Of a stretch of DNA of 7,843 nt, positions 1 to 7,655 are shown piece after piece. The stretch comes from Caulobacteraceae bacterium (GTDB lineage Bacteria; Pseudomonadota; Alphaproteobacteria; Caulobacterales; Caulobacteraceae), in contig JAQGII010000504.1 in assembly GCA_028291305.1 (NCBI GenBank), positions 1-7,843 of the forward strand. The letters are read 5' to 3'. Each line of letters opens with the position of its first letter. Within the stretch, counting starts at the first letter, position 1. Position numbers and translations under genes: made by a program. The notes beneath the pieces are model-generated. The model saw nothing but the letters and a program-made list of their open reading frames with translations, was not told where the DNA came from and searched no databases.

Positions 1-185
1 ATCTCCTCCCGCAGCTTGCGCGCCGCCTCGCCGGGGGCCAGCGTGGCCACGCCCCAGGGGAACCGGCGGCTGTCGGCCACCGCGCCGTCGGCCCGCAGCC
101 GCCAGACGCGCAGGTTGCTGGTGCCCCAGTCCGCGGCGAGGAAGTCCGTGGCCAGCACGGCGGGGGCGGCGGCGTTACCGGTCAT
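1..185 (-). CDS. dgoK: 2-dehydro-3-deoxygalactonokinase, N-terminal part (runs off the window)
   Basis: Only the first 61 codons are in the window. The family phosphorylates 2-keto-3-deoxygalactonate with ATP in the cytoplasm, giving the 6-phosphate that an aldolase splits to pyruvate and glyceraldehyde 3-phosphate (De Ley-Doudoroff galactonate route). The visible part has the actin-like kinase phosphate-1 signature DWGTSNLRVW at residues 19-28, followed by a GV(A)TLAPGEAARKL stretch that matches the spacing in DgoK proteins (compare DWGSTNLRAW in E. coli DgoK). The ATG at 183-185 is the furthest upstream start: an in-frame TGA lies five codons before it. It has no good Shine-Dalgarno sequence of its own, which suggests translation coupled to upstream reading. 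It lies 41 bases after the pyruvate kinase stop on the same strand, so co-transcription is likely, and pyruvate links the two steps. Other sugar-acid kinases of the same superfamily are possible, but the motif spacing favours DgoK. Confidence 0.82.
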   Translation of the reverse strand, partial: MTGNAAAPAVLATDFLAADWGTSNLRVWRLRADGAVADSRRFPWGVATLAPGEAARKLREE

Positions 186-223
186 GAGGCCAACGACGCC
201 TCAGCGGGCAGGCGCTTGCGCAT
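182..223 (-). other. 13-codon ORF bridging pyk and dgoK (possible reinitiation ORF)
   Basis: Three bases after the pyk TGA (227-229) is an ATG (221-223) that opens a 13-codon frame reading MRKRLPAEASLAS. Its TGA (182-184) overlaps the dgoK ATG (183-185) as ATGA. There is no Shine-Dalgarno sequence before either ATG. A ribosome ending pyk could restart here and hand over to dgoK. This is inferred only from the overlap; such short frames also occur by chance in GC-rich DNA. Confidence 0.2.
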
Positions 224-226
224 GAC

Positions 227-1684
227 TCAGCCGTCGGCCGGCGTCTGCCCCGCCTTGCGGCGGAAGCGGGTCGGGGCGTGCGCCAGGCGCAGCAGGTTGG
301 CCGCGCCGGGGGCGCCGAAGGGCGTGCCGGCGACGATCAGCAGGCGGCCGCCGGGGGGCACCAGGCCGAGGTTGGCGGCGATCTCCACCGCCTCGTTGGT
401 CATCGAATCCATGCTGGTGGGCTGGGCCGCGATGCGGGCTTCCAACCCCCACACCAGGGCCAGGCGGTGCGCCACGGCGGGGTCGGGGGTCAGGGCCAGG
501 ACCGGCTGCAGCGGCCGTTCGCGCGACAGCCGCCGGGCGGTGCCGCCGGTGGTGGTGAAGGCCACCAGGCAGTTGGTCGAGCGGGTGTCGGCGGCGCGGC
601 GGGCGGCGGCCACCAGGATGTCGGCGTCGACGTCCTCCAGCGGGCCGTGCTCGGCCTGCATCAGGCCGGGCCAATGCGGGTCCTGCTCGACCCGCTCGAT
701 GATGCGGTTCATCATCGACACCGCTTCGATGGGATAGGCGCCCGAGGCGGACTCGGCGGACAGCATCAGGGCGTCGGCGCCCTCGTAGACGCCGTTGGCC
801 ACGTCGCTCGCCTCGGCCCGGGTCGGGGTCGGCGAGGAGATCATCGACTCCATCATCTGGGTGGCGACGATCACCGGCACGCCGCGGCGGCGGGCGGCGC
901 GCAGGATGGTCTTCTGCGCCACCGGCACGTCCTCGGGGTCCATCTCGACGCCCAGGTCGCCGCGCGCCACCATCAGACCGTCGCAGAAGTCGAGGATCTC
1001 CTCCAGGTAGTCGATGGCCGAGGGCTTCTCGATCTTGGCCAGGACGGCGGCGCGGCCTTCGACCAGCTTGCGCAGCTGGGCCACGTCCTCGGACCGCTGG
1101 ACGAAGGACAGGGCGATCCAGTCAACGCCCAGGCGCAGGGCGAAGGCCAGGTCCTTGTGGTCCTTGTCGGTCATCGCCGGCATCGACAGCAGGGCGCCCT
1201 TGAGGGTCACGCCCTTGCGGTCCGACAGGCGGGTCCCGTCCATCACCTCGACCACGGCCGAGGTCTTGTCGCAGCTTTTGACCACCAGCCGGACCTTGCC
1301 GTCGTCCACCAGCAGGTGGGCGCCCGGAACCATGGCGGCGAAGATCTCCGGATGGGGCATGCCGACGCGGGTGTTGTCGCCGGGGGTCTTGTCCATATCC
1401 AGGCGCAGGATGTCGCCGGGCCGCACGTCGATCGAACCGGTCGCGAACGCGCCCAGCCGCAGCTTGGGCCCCTGCAGGTCGGCCAGGATGCCCAGCGGCC
1501 GGTCGACGATCTGGGAGGCCTCGCGCACGCGCGCGAAGGCGGTGGCGTGATCGTCGTGCGTGCCGTGGCTGAAGTTCAGACGGAACACGTCCGCGCCGGC
1601 GCGGGCGAGGGCCACGATCTGATCGAGGGACCGGCTGGCTGGGCCCAGCGTCGCGACAATGCGCGTGCGCCGCTTTCGGATCAT
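227..1684 (-). CDS. pyk: Pyruvate kinase, probably potassium-independent type
   Basis: A cytoplasmic enzyme converting phosphoenolpyruvate and ADP to pyruvate and ATP, the last step of glycolysis and the Entner-Doudoroff route. It has 485 residues, a normal bacterial length. Active-site residues are visible in order: R35, N37, S39 and H40 in FRLNFSHG; D69 in DLQGPK; K217 and metal ligand E219 in AKIEKP; metal ligand D243 in ARGDLGVE; T275 in ATQMMESM. The B domain lies around residues 71-170 and the C-terminal allosteric domain from about 355 on. Position 117 (rabbit muscle numbering) is Lys (K74), with Leu, Gln and Leu at 113, 114 and 120 (L70, Q71, L77). This set marks enzymes that do not need K+; K+-dependent forms have Glu117 with Thr113. 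The ATG at 1682-1684 has a strong Shine-Dalgarno GGGAGG (1691-1696) six bases upstream. The 169-base gap before it (1685-1853) presumably holds the promoter, but I see no convincing -35/-10 pair. Confidence 0.97.
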   Translation of the reverse strand: MIRKRRTRIVATLGPASRSLDQIVALARAGADVFRLNFSHGTHDDHATAFARVREASQIVDRPLGILADLQGPKLRLGAFATGSIDVRPGDILRLDMDKTPGDNTRVGMPHPEIFAAMVPGAHLLVDDGKVRLVVKSCDKTSAVVEVMDGTRLSDRKGVTLKGALLSMPAMTDKDHKDLAFALRLGVDWIALSFVQRSEDVAQLRKLVEGRAAVLAKIEKPSAIDYLEEILDFCDGLMVARGDLGVEMDPEDVPVAQKTILRAARRRGVPVIVATQMMESMISSPTPTRAEASDVANGVYEGADALMLSAESASGAYPIEAVSMMNRIIERVEQDPHWPGLMQAEHGPLEDVDADILVAAARRAADTRSTNCLVAFTTTGGTARRLSRERPLQPVLALTPDPAVAHRLALVWGLEARIAAQPTSMDSMTNEAVEIAANLGLVPPGGRLLIVAGTPFGAPGAANLLRLAHAPTRFRRKAGQTPADG

Positions 1685-1853
1685 GCAGTCCCTCCCGTCT
1701 TCTGGCCGCGACGGCCGTTCAAGCAGGGCGAATCACCCCCTGGGAACGACCGGATCGCAGCTCAGGACCGTCGACCGATTGGCCGGCGAGCACAAGCAGG
1801 GTCGGATGAAATCGGTCCGCCTTTTCAGGCCTTTTGGCCGCAAAGCATGGCGC

Positions 1854-4800
1854 CTATTCGGCGGCCTTGGCGGGGACGGCGGCGGGAAGGTCGTCTTCGC
1901 GGGGCGTGACGAAACGGCCCAGGCGCGGCTTCAGCCACTGTTCGATGTCGTCGATCACCTCATAGACCACCGGCACCAGCACCAGGGACAGGCCGGTGGA
2001 GGAGATCAGGCCGCCGATCACGGCGATGGCCATCGGCGCGCGCCATTCCGACCCCTGGCCGATGCCCAGCGCCGTCGGCAGCATCCCCATGATCATGGCC
2101 ACGGTGGTCATGACGATCGGCCGCGACCGTTCGGTGCAGGCCAGCACCAGGGCCTCGTGCCGCTTCATGCCCGACCGCTCGGCCTCGATGGCGAACTCCA
2201 CCAGCAGGATCGAGTTCTTGGCCGCCAGGCCCAGCAGCATCAGCATGCCGATCATCGACGGCAGGTCGAACGCCTTGTGGGTGATGAACATGGCCACGAA
2301 GGCGCCGCCCAGGGACAGGGGCAGCGCCGACAGGATGGTGATCGGCTTGAAGAAGCTTTTGAACAGCAGGACCATCACCGCGTAGATCAGCGCCACGCCC
2401 GCCAGCATGGCCAGGACGATGCCGCCGAACAGCTCGGCCTGGCTCTCCTCGTCGTCGGAGGTGGCTTTGCGCACCCCGGCCGGCAGGTTCTTCATGATCG
2501 GCAGGTCGCGCACCGCCGTCAGGGCCGTGCCGATGATGACCTTGGGTTTCAGGTCGGCCTGCACCGACGCGCGGCGCTCGCGGTCGTAGCGGACGATGCG
2601 GGCGGGGCCGGCCTCGAAGTCGATGTCGGCGACGCTGCGCAGGTCGGTGGGCTTGCCGGTCAGGGTCGGCACCTGCAGCCGCCCGATCACGTTCAGGTCG
2701 GCGACCGCCGCCTGGGGCAGGCGCACGCGGATCGGGATGCGCCGCTCGCCGTCGGGGAATTTGGCGACGTTGGCGTCGATGTCGCCGATGGTGGCCACGC
2801 GGGCGATCTGACCAAGGGTGTTGGCGGTGACGCCCAGCCGGGCCGCTTCGGCGGCCTTGGGGCGGATGACCAGCTCGGCCGAGGCCGGCGGCGGCGCCGG
2901 GCGCGGGTCGCCGATCAGGTCGAGGCCGCGCATCTGCCGCAGCAGGGTCTCCTGGGTCCGCGCCAGCAGGGCGCCGTTCTGGCTGGCCAGGATGATCTCG
3001 AGGTCGGCCCCGCCGCCGTTGCCCTGGAAGGTGACGCGGGCGTCGGGGATCTGGCGCAGCTTGTCGCGCATCAGCTGCTTGACCTGGTCGGTGGTGTGGT
3101 CGCGCTTGGCCTTGAGCAGGGCGATGACCCGCCCCGAGGTCAGGTCGCCGCCCGCGCCGGTCGAGCCGATCTGGCCGAACACCTTCTCGACGTCGGGCTG
3201 GGCGCGGAACAGGCGCGTGGTCTCGACCACCGCGCGCTGCATGTCCTCCTTGGTGGCGCCGGGCGGGCCCTGCACCTGCATGTAGATGTAGCCGGGGTCG
3301 CCCGAGGGCTGGAAGCCGGTCGGCAGCTGGCTGGCCATCATGATCGAGAACGCCAGGAACAGCGCGCCGACGCCGCTCGCCAGCCACTTGTGGTCGAGCG
3401 CCCAGTCCAGGGATCGCTTGTAGACCCGCGGCAGGGGGCGGGGCGGCTTGGGATGCTTGTGCGGCTTGATGAAATAGGCGGCCAGCAGCGGGGTCAGCAG
3501 GCGCGCGACCAGCAGGGAGAACAGCACCGCCATCGACACCGTGACGCCGAACTCGCGGAAGAACTGACCCACCGAGCTGTTCATCATCGACACCGGCGTG
3601 AACACGGCGACGATGGTGAAGGTGGTGGCGATGACGGCCAGGCCGATGGCGTCGGCCCCCTCCATGGCGGCCTGGAAGGGCCGCGCGCCGCGCTCGATCC
3701 GCTTCTGGATGTTCTCGATCTCGACGATGGCGTCGTCGACCAGGATGCCGACCACCAGGGTCAGGGCCAGCAGGGTGACGATGTTGATGCTGAAACCGAA
3801 CAGGGCCATGGCCCCGAAGGTCGGGATCAGGGACAGCGGCATGGCGATGGCCGAGATGGTCGTGGCCCGCCACTCGCGCAGGAACAGCAGCACGACCATC
3901 ACGGCCAGGAACATGCCTTCTTCCAGCACGTGGACCGTGGAGCTGAACGCCTCGCGGGTGTTGGCCACGGTCGACAGGATCTGGGTGAAGACCACCTCCG
4001 GGTGGTCCTTCTTCAGCTTGTCGATGGCCTTGAGAACCTGCTTCTCGACGGCGACGTCGGAGGCGCCCTTGGACTTGGCCACCTGGAAGGAGGCCACCGG
4101 ACGGCCGTCGAGCATGGCGAAACCGCGCTTCTCGCCGGCCCCGTCGCCCACGGTGGCAAGCTGGTCCAGGCGCACGTAGCGGCCGCTGGGCAGGGGGATC
4201 TGCAGGGCGCGCAGGGCGTCGAGGCTGCGGGCCGAGCCGAGCACGCGCACGGTCAGCTCGCGCCCGCCCACCCGCGCCCGGCCGCCGCCGAGGTCGTCGG
4301 TGAACTGCACCAGGGCCTGGTTGACCTGCGGCGCGGTGACGCCGAGCGCCGACATGCGGTCGGGATCGAGGATGACGTTGATCTCGCGGTCGAGGCCGCC
4401 GGTGCGGATCACCTGGCCGACGCCCTTGCCCGCCTGGATGGCGCGGGCGGCGGTGTTGTCGATGAACCACGACAGCTCGGTCGCGGACATGTTGGCCGAG
4501 GACACCGCGTAGAACATCAGGGGCTGGGCGTCGATGTCCAGGCGGCTGACGTTGGGCGGGTCGATGCCGTTGGGCAGGTTGACCCGCGCCCGGTCGATGG
4601 CCGAGCGCATGTCGTCCAGCGCCCGCTGGCTGTCGGTGCCGAACTGGAACTCGATCTCGGTCACCGACGAGCCCAGGGTGACCGTCGAGGAGATGTGCTT
4701 GACGCCGGAAATGGCGGCGGCGGCGTCTTCCACCGGCCGGGTGACCTGGGTCTCCATTTCCGAAGGGGCCGCGCCGCTCTGGGTGACGGCCACCATGACC

Positions 4801-4940
4801 ACCGGGAAGGACACCTCCGGGAAGGCCTTGATCGGCATGGTCATGTAGCCGGCGATGCCGGCCACGGTCAGGGCCAGGAACAGCAGAGCCACCGGAACCG
4901 GGTTGCGGATGCCCCAGGTGGAGACGCGGAAGGCGGCCAT
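1854..4940 (-). CDS. RND multidrug efflux pump, inner-membrane permease (AcrB/MexB-like)
   Basis: The proton-driven engine of a tripartite efflux complex: it takes substrates from the periplasm or outer leaflet of the inner membrane and passes them to the adaptor and outer-membrane channel. It has 1028 residues, close to the roughly 1,050 of AcrB. Layout is classic: TM1 at about 14-31, first periplasmic porter/docking half at about 32-338, TM2-TM6 at about 340-486, TM7 at about 519-540, second periplasmic half to about 838, and TM8-TM12 to about 993. The proton-relay residues are intact: D402 and D403 in GILVDDAIVEIEN (AcrB D407/D408), K908 in GLAAKNSILLVEFA (K940), and R938 and T945 near SRPIVMTT (R971, T978). 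The start overlaps the adaptor stop by one base (TGATG), with GGAG about 8 bases upstream, so translation is coupled. The stop is TAG. No intrinsic terminator with a T-run follows. Substrates cannot be read from sequence; it belongs to the drug-efflux rather than the heavy-metal branch by overall motif style. Confidence 0.96.
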   Translation of the reverse strand: MAAFRVSTWGIRNPVPVALLFLALTVAGIAGYMTMPIKAFPEVSFPVVMVAVTQSGAAPSEMETQVTRPVEDAAAAISGVKHISSTVTLGSSVTEIEFQFGTDSQRALDDMRSAIDRARVNLPNGIDPPNVSRLDIDAQPLMFYAVSSANMSATELSWFIDNTAARAIQAGKGVGQVIRTGGLDREINVILDPDRMSALGVTAPQVNQALVQFTDDLGGGRARVGGRELTVRVLGSARSLDALRALQIPLPSGRYVRLDQLATVGDGAGEKRGFAMLDGRPVASFQVAKSKGASDVAVEKQVLKAIDKLKKDHPEVVFTQILSTVANTREAFSSTVHVLEEGMFLAVMVVLLFLREWRATTISAIAMPLSLIPTFGAMALFGFSINIVTLLALTLVVGILVDDAIVEIENIQKRIERGARPFQAAMEGADAIGLAVIATTFTIVAVFTPVSMMNSSVGQFFREFGVTVSMAVLFSLLVARLLTPLLAAYFIKPHKHPKPPRPLPRVYKRSLDWALDHKWLASGVGALFLAFSIMMASQLPTGFQPSGDPGYIYMQVQGPPGATKEDMQRAVVETTRLFRAQPDVEKVFGQIGSTGAGGDLTSGRVIALLKAKRDHTTDQVKQLMRDKLRQIPDARVTFQGNGGGADLEIILASQNGALLARTQETLLRQMRGLDLIGDPRPAPPPASAELVIRPKAAEAARLGVTANTLGQIARVATIGDIDANVAKFPDGERRIPIRVRLPQAAVADLNVIGRLQVPTLTGKPTDLRSVADIDFEAGPARIVRYDRERRASVQADLKPKVIIGTALTAVRDLPIMKNLPAGVRKATSDDEESQAELFGGIVLAMLAGVALIYAVMVLLFKSFFKPITILSALPLSLGGAFVAMFITHKAFDLPSMIGMLMLLGLAAKNSILLVEFAIEAERSGMKRHEALVLACTERSRPIVMTTVAMIMGMLPTALGIGQGSEWRAPMAIAVIGGLISSTGLSLVLVPVVYEVIDDIEQWLKPRLGRFVTPREDDLPAAVPAKAAE

Positions 4941-6040
4941 CAGGAGGCTCCGTTCTCGACCGGCGCCACCTTGTCGCCGTCCAGGACGAAGCTCGATCCG
5001 GTGACCAGGACGCGCGAGCCGGCGGGCGGCCCCTGCATCAGCTCGACGAAGCCGCCGGCGCGGTCGCCGGTGCGCACCGTCACGCGGCGCACGCGGTTGG
5101 CGGCGTCGACCACGAACACCGAGGCGCCCTCGGCGTCATAGGTCACCGCCCTGTCGGGGGCCACCAGGCCGATGGTCTTCACATTGAGCAGGCGGGCGTA
5201 GGCGTAGCCGCCGGGGCGCAGGTCGGCGCGCACGGGCAGCAGGATACGGGCGTGGCCGAGCTTGGACTGCTGGTCCACCTCGGGTGAGATCAGGCGCACC
5301 TGCCCGGTGGTCTTGGCCCCGTCCGGCAGGGTGACCTCGGCGTTCTGGCCGGCCCGCAGCTTGCCCAGGTCGCCCTCGGGCACCTCGGCGTCGATCTCGA
5401 TCAGGCCGTCGCGGGCGATGCGGAACAGGGGCTGGCCGGCGGTCTGGCCAGCCGGCAGGTCGCCCGGGCGCACATAGCGGGCCAGCACGCGGCCGGACAC
5501 CGGCGCGCGCAGGGTCAGGCGGGCCTGGCGGGTCTTCAGGTCGTCCAGCTGCGCCTGGGCGGCGACGGCGGACGCGCGGGCGCTCTTGGCCTGGAAGCGG
5601 CGGGTGTCGATGTCTTCCTGCGAAAGCACGCCCTGGTTGTCCAGGCCGGCGACGTTCCTGGCCTGGCTTTCGGCGCGTTCGGCGGCGAGGGTCTGCTGGG
5701 TGAGCACGGCGGACTGCTGGGCGATCTGGGACCGCAGCAAGGTATCATCGAGTTGCGCCAGGGGCTGGCCCTGTTTGACCCAATCGCCCTGGTCGACGAA
5801 CACTTTCGACACCCGGAAGCCGCCCAGCTCCGAGGTGACGGCCGCCTCCTCGCGCGGGGTCAGCAGGCCCGAGACGGTCAGGGCGCTGGCCAGCGGCAGG
5901 CTCTGCACGCGGGCGACGCGCACGGCGCGGGGCTGCGCCTCGACGTTGGCCTTGGGCGCGGGATGGCAGGCGCCGAGGGCCCCGGCGGCCCCGATCAGGA
6001 CGGCGGCGGCGGCGAAGGCGGGCCAGCGGACACGGGTCAT
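4940..6040 (-). CDS. RND efflux periplasmic adaptor (membrane fusion lipoprotein)
   Basis: Bridges the inner-membrane pump to the outer-membrane channel. From the start chosen here it has 366 residues; a longer version from ATG 6071-6073 would have 377. I chose the ATG at 6038-6040 for two reasons. It has a good Shine-Dalgarno AAGGA five bases upstream. It also gives a compact lipoprotein signal, MTRVRW followed by an Ala-rich hydrophobic stretch and the lipobox LGAC (Cys25 here, Cys36 in the long form). In long-form numbering, the first lipoyl half is about 76-109 (VFVDQGDWVKQGQPLAQLDD), the alpha-helical hairpin about 110-183 (rich in Q, A, E, R), the second lipoyl half about 186-220 (LRAPVSGRV), then the beta-barrel and membrane-proximal domains. 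The 6073 start would overlap the preceding stop as ATGA, also a common operon pattern, so the start is open. The gene lies between outer-membrane factor and pump in one operon. Confidence 0.94.
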   Translation of the reverse strand: MTRVRWPAFAAAAVLIGAAGALGACHPAPKANVEAQPRAVRVARVQSLPLASALTVSGLLTPREEAAVTSELGGFRVSKVFVDQGDWVKQGQPLAQLDDTLLRSQIAQQSAVLTQQTLAAERAESQARNVAGLDNQGVLSQEDIDTRRFQAKSARASAVAAQAQLDDLKTRQARLTLRAPVSGRVLARYVRPGDLPAGQTAGQPLFRIARDGLIEIDAEVPEGDLGKLRAGQNAEVTLPDGAKTTGQVRLISPEVDQQSKLGHARILLPVRADLRPGGYAYARLLNVKTIGLVAPDRAVTYDAEGASVFVVDAANRVRRVTVRTGDRAGGFVELMQGPPAGSRVLVTGSSFVLDGDKVAPVENGAS

Positions 6041-6045
6041 CGGAA

Positions 6046-6050
6046 TCCTT
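6046..6050 (-). promoter_or_regulatory. Ribosome binding site AAGGA favouring the inner start of the adaptor gene
   Basis: AAGGA on the minus strand ends five bases before the ATG at 6038-6040. The competing ATG at 6071-6073 has a weaker AGGGGG about nine bases upstream. The position supports the shorter adaptor protein with its compact lipoprotein signal. Confidence 0.5.
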
Positions 6051-6069
6051 GAGGCAGTGAAGGGCGGCG

Positions 6070-7599
6070 TCATCCGGCGGCGCCCCCCTGGATGTCGGAC
6101 AGTCTGGGAATGGGGGTGTCGGGCGACCAGCCGCCGCCGAGCGCCTTGAACACCTGCACCGAGCGCTGCATCAGCGTGACCTGGGCCGAGGCCAGGGAAA
6201 CGCGCGCCTGGCGCCAGTTCGCTTCGGCGGTCAGCGTCGACTGCAGGTCGTTGAGCCCGCGCCGGTAGCCGGTCTGCTTGGCCTGGTAGGCGAAGTTGGC
6301 GTTCTTCTCGGCGGCGATCAGCAGGGCGACCCGCCGCTTGTCGGAGTCGTAATAGCCGAAGGCGTTTTCCGCGTCGCCGTAGGCGGTCTGCACCGACTTC
6401 TCGTAGGCGATCACCGCCTGCTCGGCCACGTCGCGCTGCTGATGCACCAGCGACAGCAGGCGCGGACGGTCCAGCACCGGCATGGCGGCGCTGGCGGCCA
6501 GGGACCAGAAGCTGAGGCGGCCGGCGGCGGAGGCGCCCTCCTGCAGGAGGCCCACGCCGGGCGACAGGGTGAAGGTGGGCAGCAGGGCGCGCTTGTTCAA
6601 CGTCAGCTTGCCGGCGGCGGATTCGACGCGCTGCTGCGCCTCGCGCACGTCGGGCCGACGGATCAGGAGCTCGCCCGGCAGGGCGGCGGGCACGGGCGGC
6701 GGTGCGCCGACCTCGGCCGGGACCGGCAGGCTGGCCAGGGGATCCACGCCGCGCCCGACCAGCAGCAGCAGCTGGCGCCGCGCCGCGTTCAGCTGGGCGC
6801 CCAGCGCCTCGGCCTGGGCCTGGGCGCTCTGCAGGTTGGATTCGGTCTGGGCGGCGTCGGACGACGGCGCCAGGCCATGATCCACCCGCGCCTTGGACAC
6901 GTCGTAGAGCTGGCGCTCGATGCGCAGGGTCTCGTTGGCCTGGTCGAGCTGGATGGCCAGGCCGCGCGCCTGGAACAGGCTGTCGGCGACATTGGCCGCC
7001 AGGCTCCAGCGGGTGGCGTCATAGGTGAACTCGGCGTTGCGCAACTCGGCGTCGGCCGAGCGGCGGGCCGCGCGGCGGCGGCCGAACAGGTCCAGCTCCC
7101 AGCTGACGTTGAAGCCCAGGCTGTAGCTTTCGCTGGCCAGCAGGCTGGCGCCGTTGACGCCCGTCGCGCCGCTGCTCAACCCGCCGAGGCTGCCCAGGGC
7201 CGCGGCCGAGGAGGCGCCGGGGTCGAGCAGGTTGTATTTCGATTTGCTGGCCGAGGCCGACAGGGCGCCCTGCGGATTGTAGGCGTACAGCGCCGCCTGG
7301 CGCACCGCGCGCGCCTGATCCAGCTTGGAGGCGGCGTCCCTGGCGTCCGGGCTGTTGGCCAGGGCCTGTTGCACCAGGGCCGTGAGCTGGGCGTCGTTGT
7401 AGAGGGTCCACCACTGGTCCAGCGCGGCGGCCGGCGCGGTCTGCTGCGGCTGCGGCGCCGCGTAGGCGGCGGGCAGGCGGGTGTCGGCCGTGCGCACGCT
7501 TCCGGTCGCGCAGGCGGCCAGCAGGGGAGCCAGCGCCGCGGCGGTCAGGAGCCCCCGGAAAAGGCGGACGTCGGAAATGCGGGTACCCAGGGCGGGCAT
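6070..7599 (-). CDS. Outer-membrane efflux lipoprotein, NodT/OprM family
   Basis: The trimeric outer-membrane exit duct of the RND complex, with a TolC-like fold. From the ATG at 7597-7599 it has 509 residues. A longer frame starts at a GTG at 7651-7653 (527 residues), but its extra 18 residues (EPTAPPGSRP...) do not look like part of a signal peptide. From the ATG, a hydrophobic stretch leads to lipobox LAAC (Cys30; Cys48 in the long form). In long-form numbering: DQWWTLYNDAQLTALVQQAL at 79-98 is the typical N-terminal NodT motif, VSWELDLFGRRRAARRSADAE at 183-203 and LPGELLIRRPDVREAQQRV at 325-343 are family signatures, and the two repeated TolC-type helical halves end with YRRGLNDLQSTL at about 463-474 and VFKALGGGW at 501-509. 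A Gly/Ser/Ala-rich segment at about 144-173 sits where an outer loop is expected. First gene of the operon; neither start has a clear Shine-Dalgarno sequence. Confidence 0.94.
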   Translation of the reverse strand: MPALGTRISDVRLFRGLLTAAALAPLLAACATGSVRTADTRLPAAYAAPQPQQTAPAAALDQWWTLYNDAQLTALVQQALANSPDARDAASKLDQARAVRQAALYAYNPQGALSASASKSKYNLLDPGASSAAALGSLGGLSSGATGVNGASLLASESYSLGFNVSWELDLFGRRRAARRSADAELRNAEFTYDATRWSLAANVADSLFQARGLAIQLDQANETLRIERQLYDVSKARVDHGLAPSSDAAQTESNLQSAQAQAEALGAQLNAARRQLLLLVGRGVDPLASLPVPAEVGAPPPVPAALPGELLIRRPDVREAQQRVESAAGKLTLNKRALLPTFTLSPGVGLLQEGASAAGRLSFWSLAASAAMPVLDRPRLLSLVHQQRDVAEQAVIAYEKSVQTAYGDAENAFGYYDSDKRRVALLIAAEKNANFAYQAKQTGYRRGLNDLQSTLTAEANWRQARVSLASAQVTLMQRSVQVFKALGGGWSPDTPIPRLSDIQGGAAG

Positions 7600-7655
7600 G
7601 GGACAACCAGATGATGCGTTTGGCCGACTGCCGGGCGGCGCGGTTGGCTCCACGC

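Noticed and set aside
1720..1801. Direct repeat CAAGCAGGG at 1720-1728 and 1793-1801 upstream of pyk
   Set aside because: Only nine bases, 73 bases apart, not palindromic and not matching a sugar-regulator site I know; likely chance.
1828..1839. GGCC-TTTT-GGCC hairpin just after the pump stop, considered as a terminator
   Set aside because: The stem is only four base pairs and no T-run follows on the minus strand (the next bases read TGAAAAGG), so it does not meet the pattern of an intrinsic terminator.
278..1909. A 543-codon plus-strand open frame opposite pyruvate kinase
   Set aside because: Antisense to a gene with all catalytic residues present; Gly/His/Gln/Asp-rich, no recognisable domain.
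1960..4470. An 836-codon minus-strand open frame inside the pump gene in another frame
   Set aside because: Pro/Arg/Gly/His-rich composition without motifs; a frame shadow of the pump gene.
1659..5141. A 1,160-codon open frame on the plus strand opposite the RND pump
   Set aside because: It is antisense to a gene with intact RND motifs. Its translation is dominated by G, R, H, Q, D, A with no domain pattern, as expected from the complement of GC-rich codons where stops are rare.
6442..7614. A 390-codon plus-strand open frame opposite the outer-membrane factor
   Set aside because: Low-complexity Gly/Arg/Gln/Ala-rich translation antisense to a clear NodT-family gene.
7623..7648. Nine-base-pair imperfect hairpin upstream of the outer-membrane factor start, considered as an attenuator or riboswitch
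   Set aside because: It needs two G-U pairs on the plus strand, and in the minus-strand message these become mismatches. The segment is GC-rich enough for this to arise by chance, and no conserved riboswitch core is visible.
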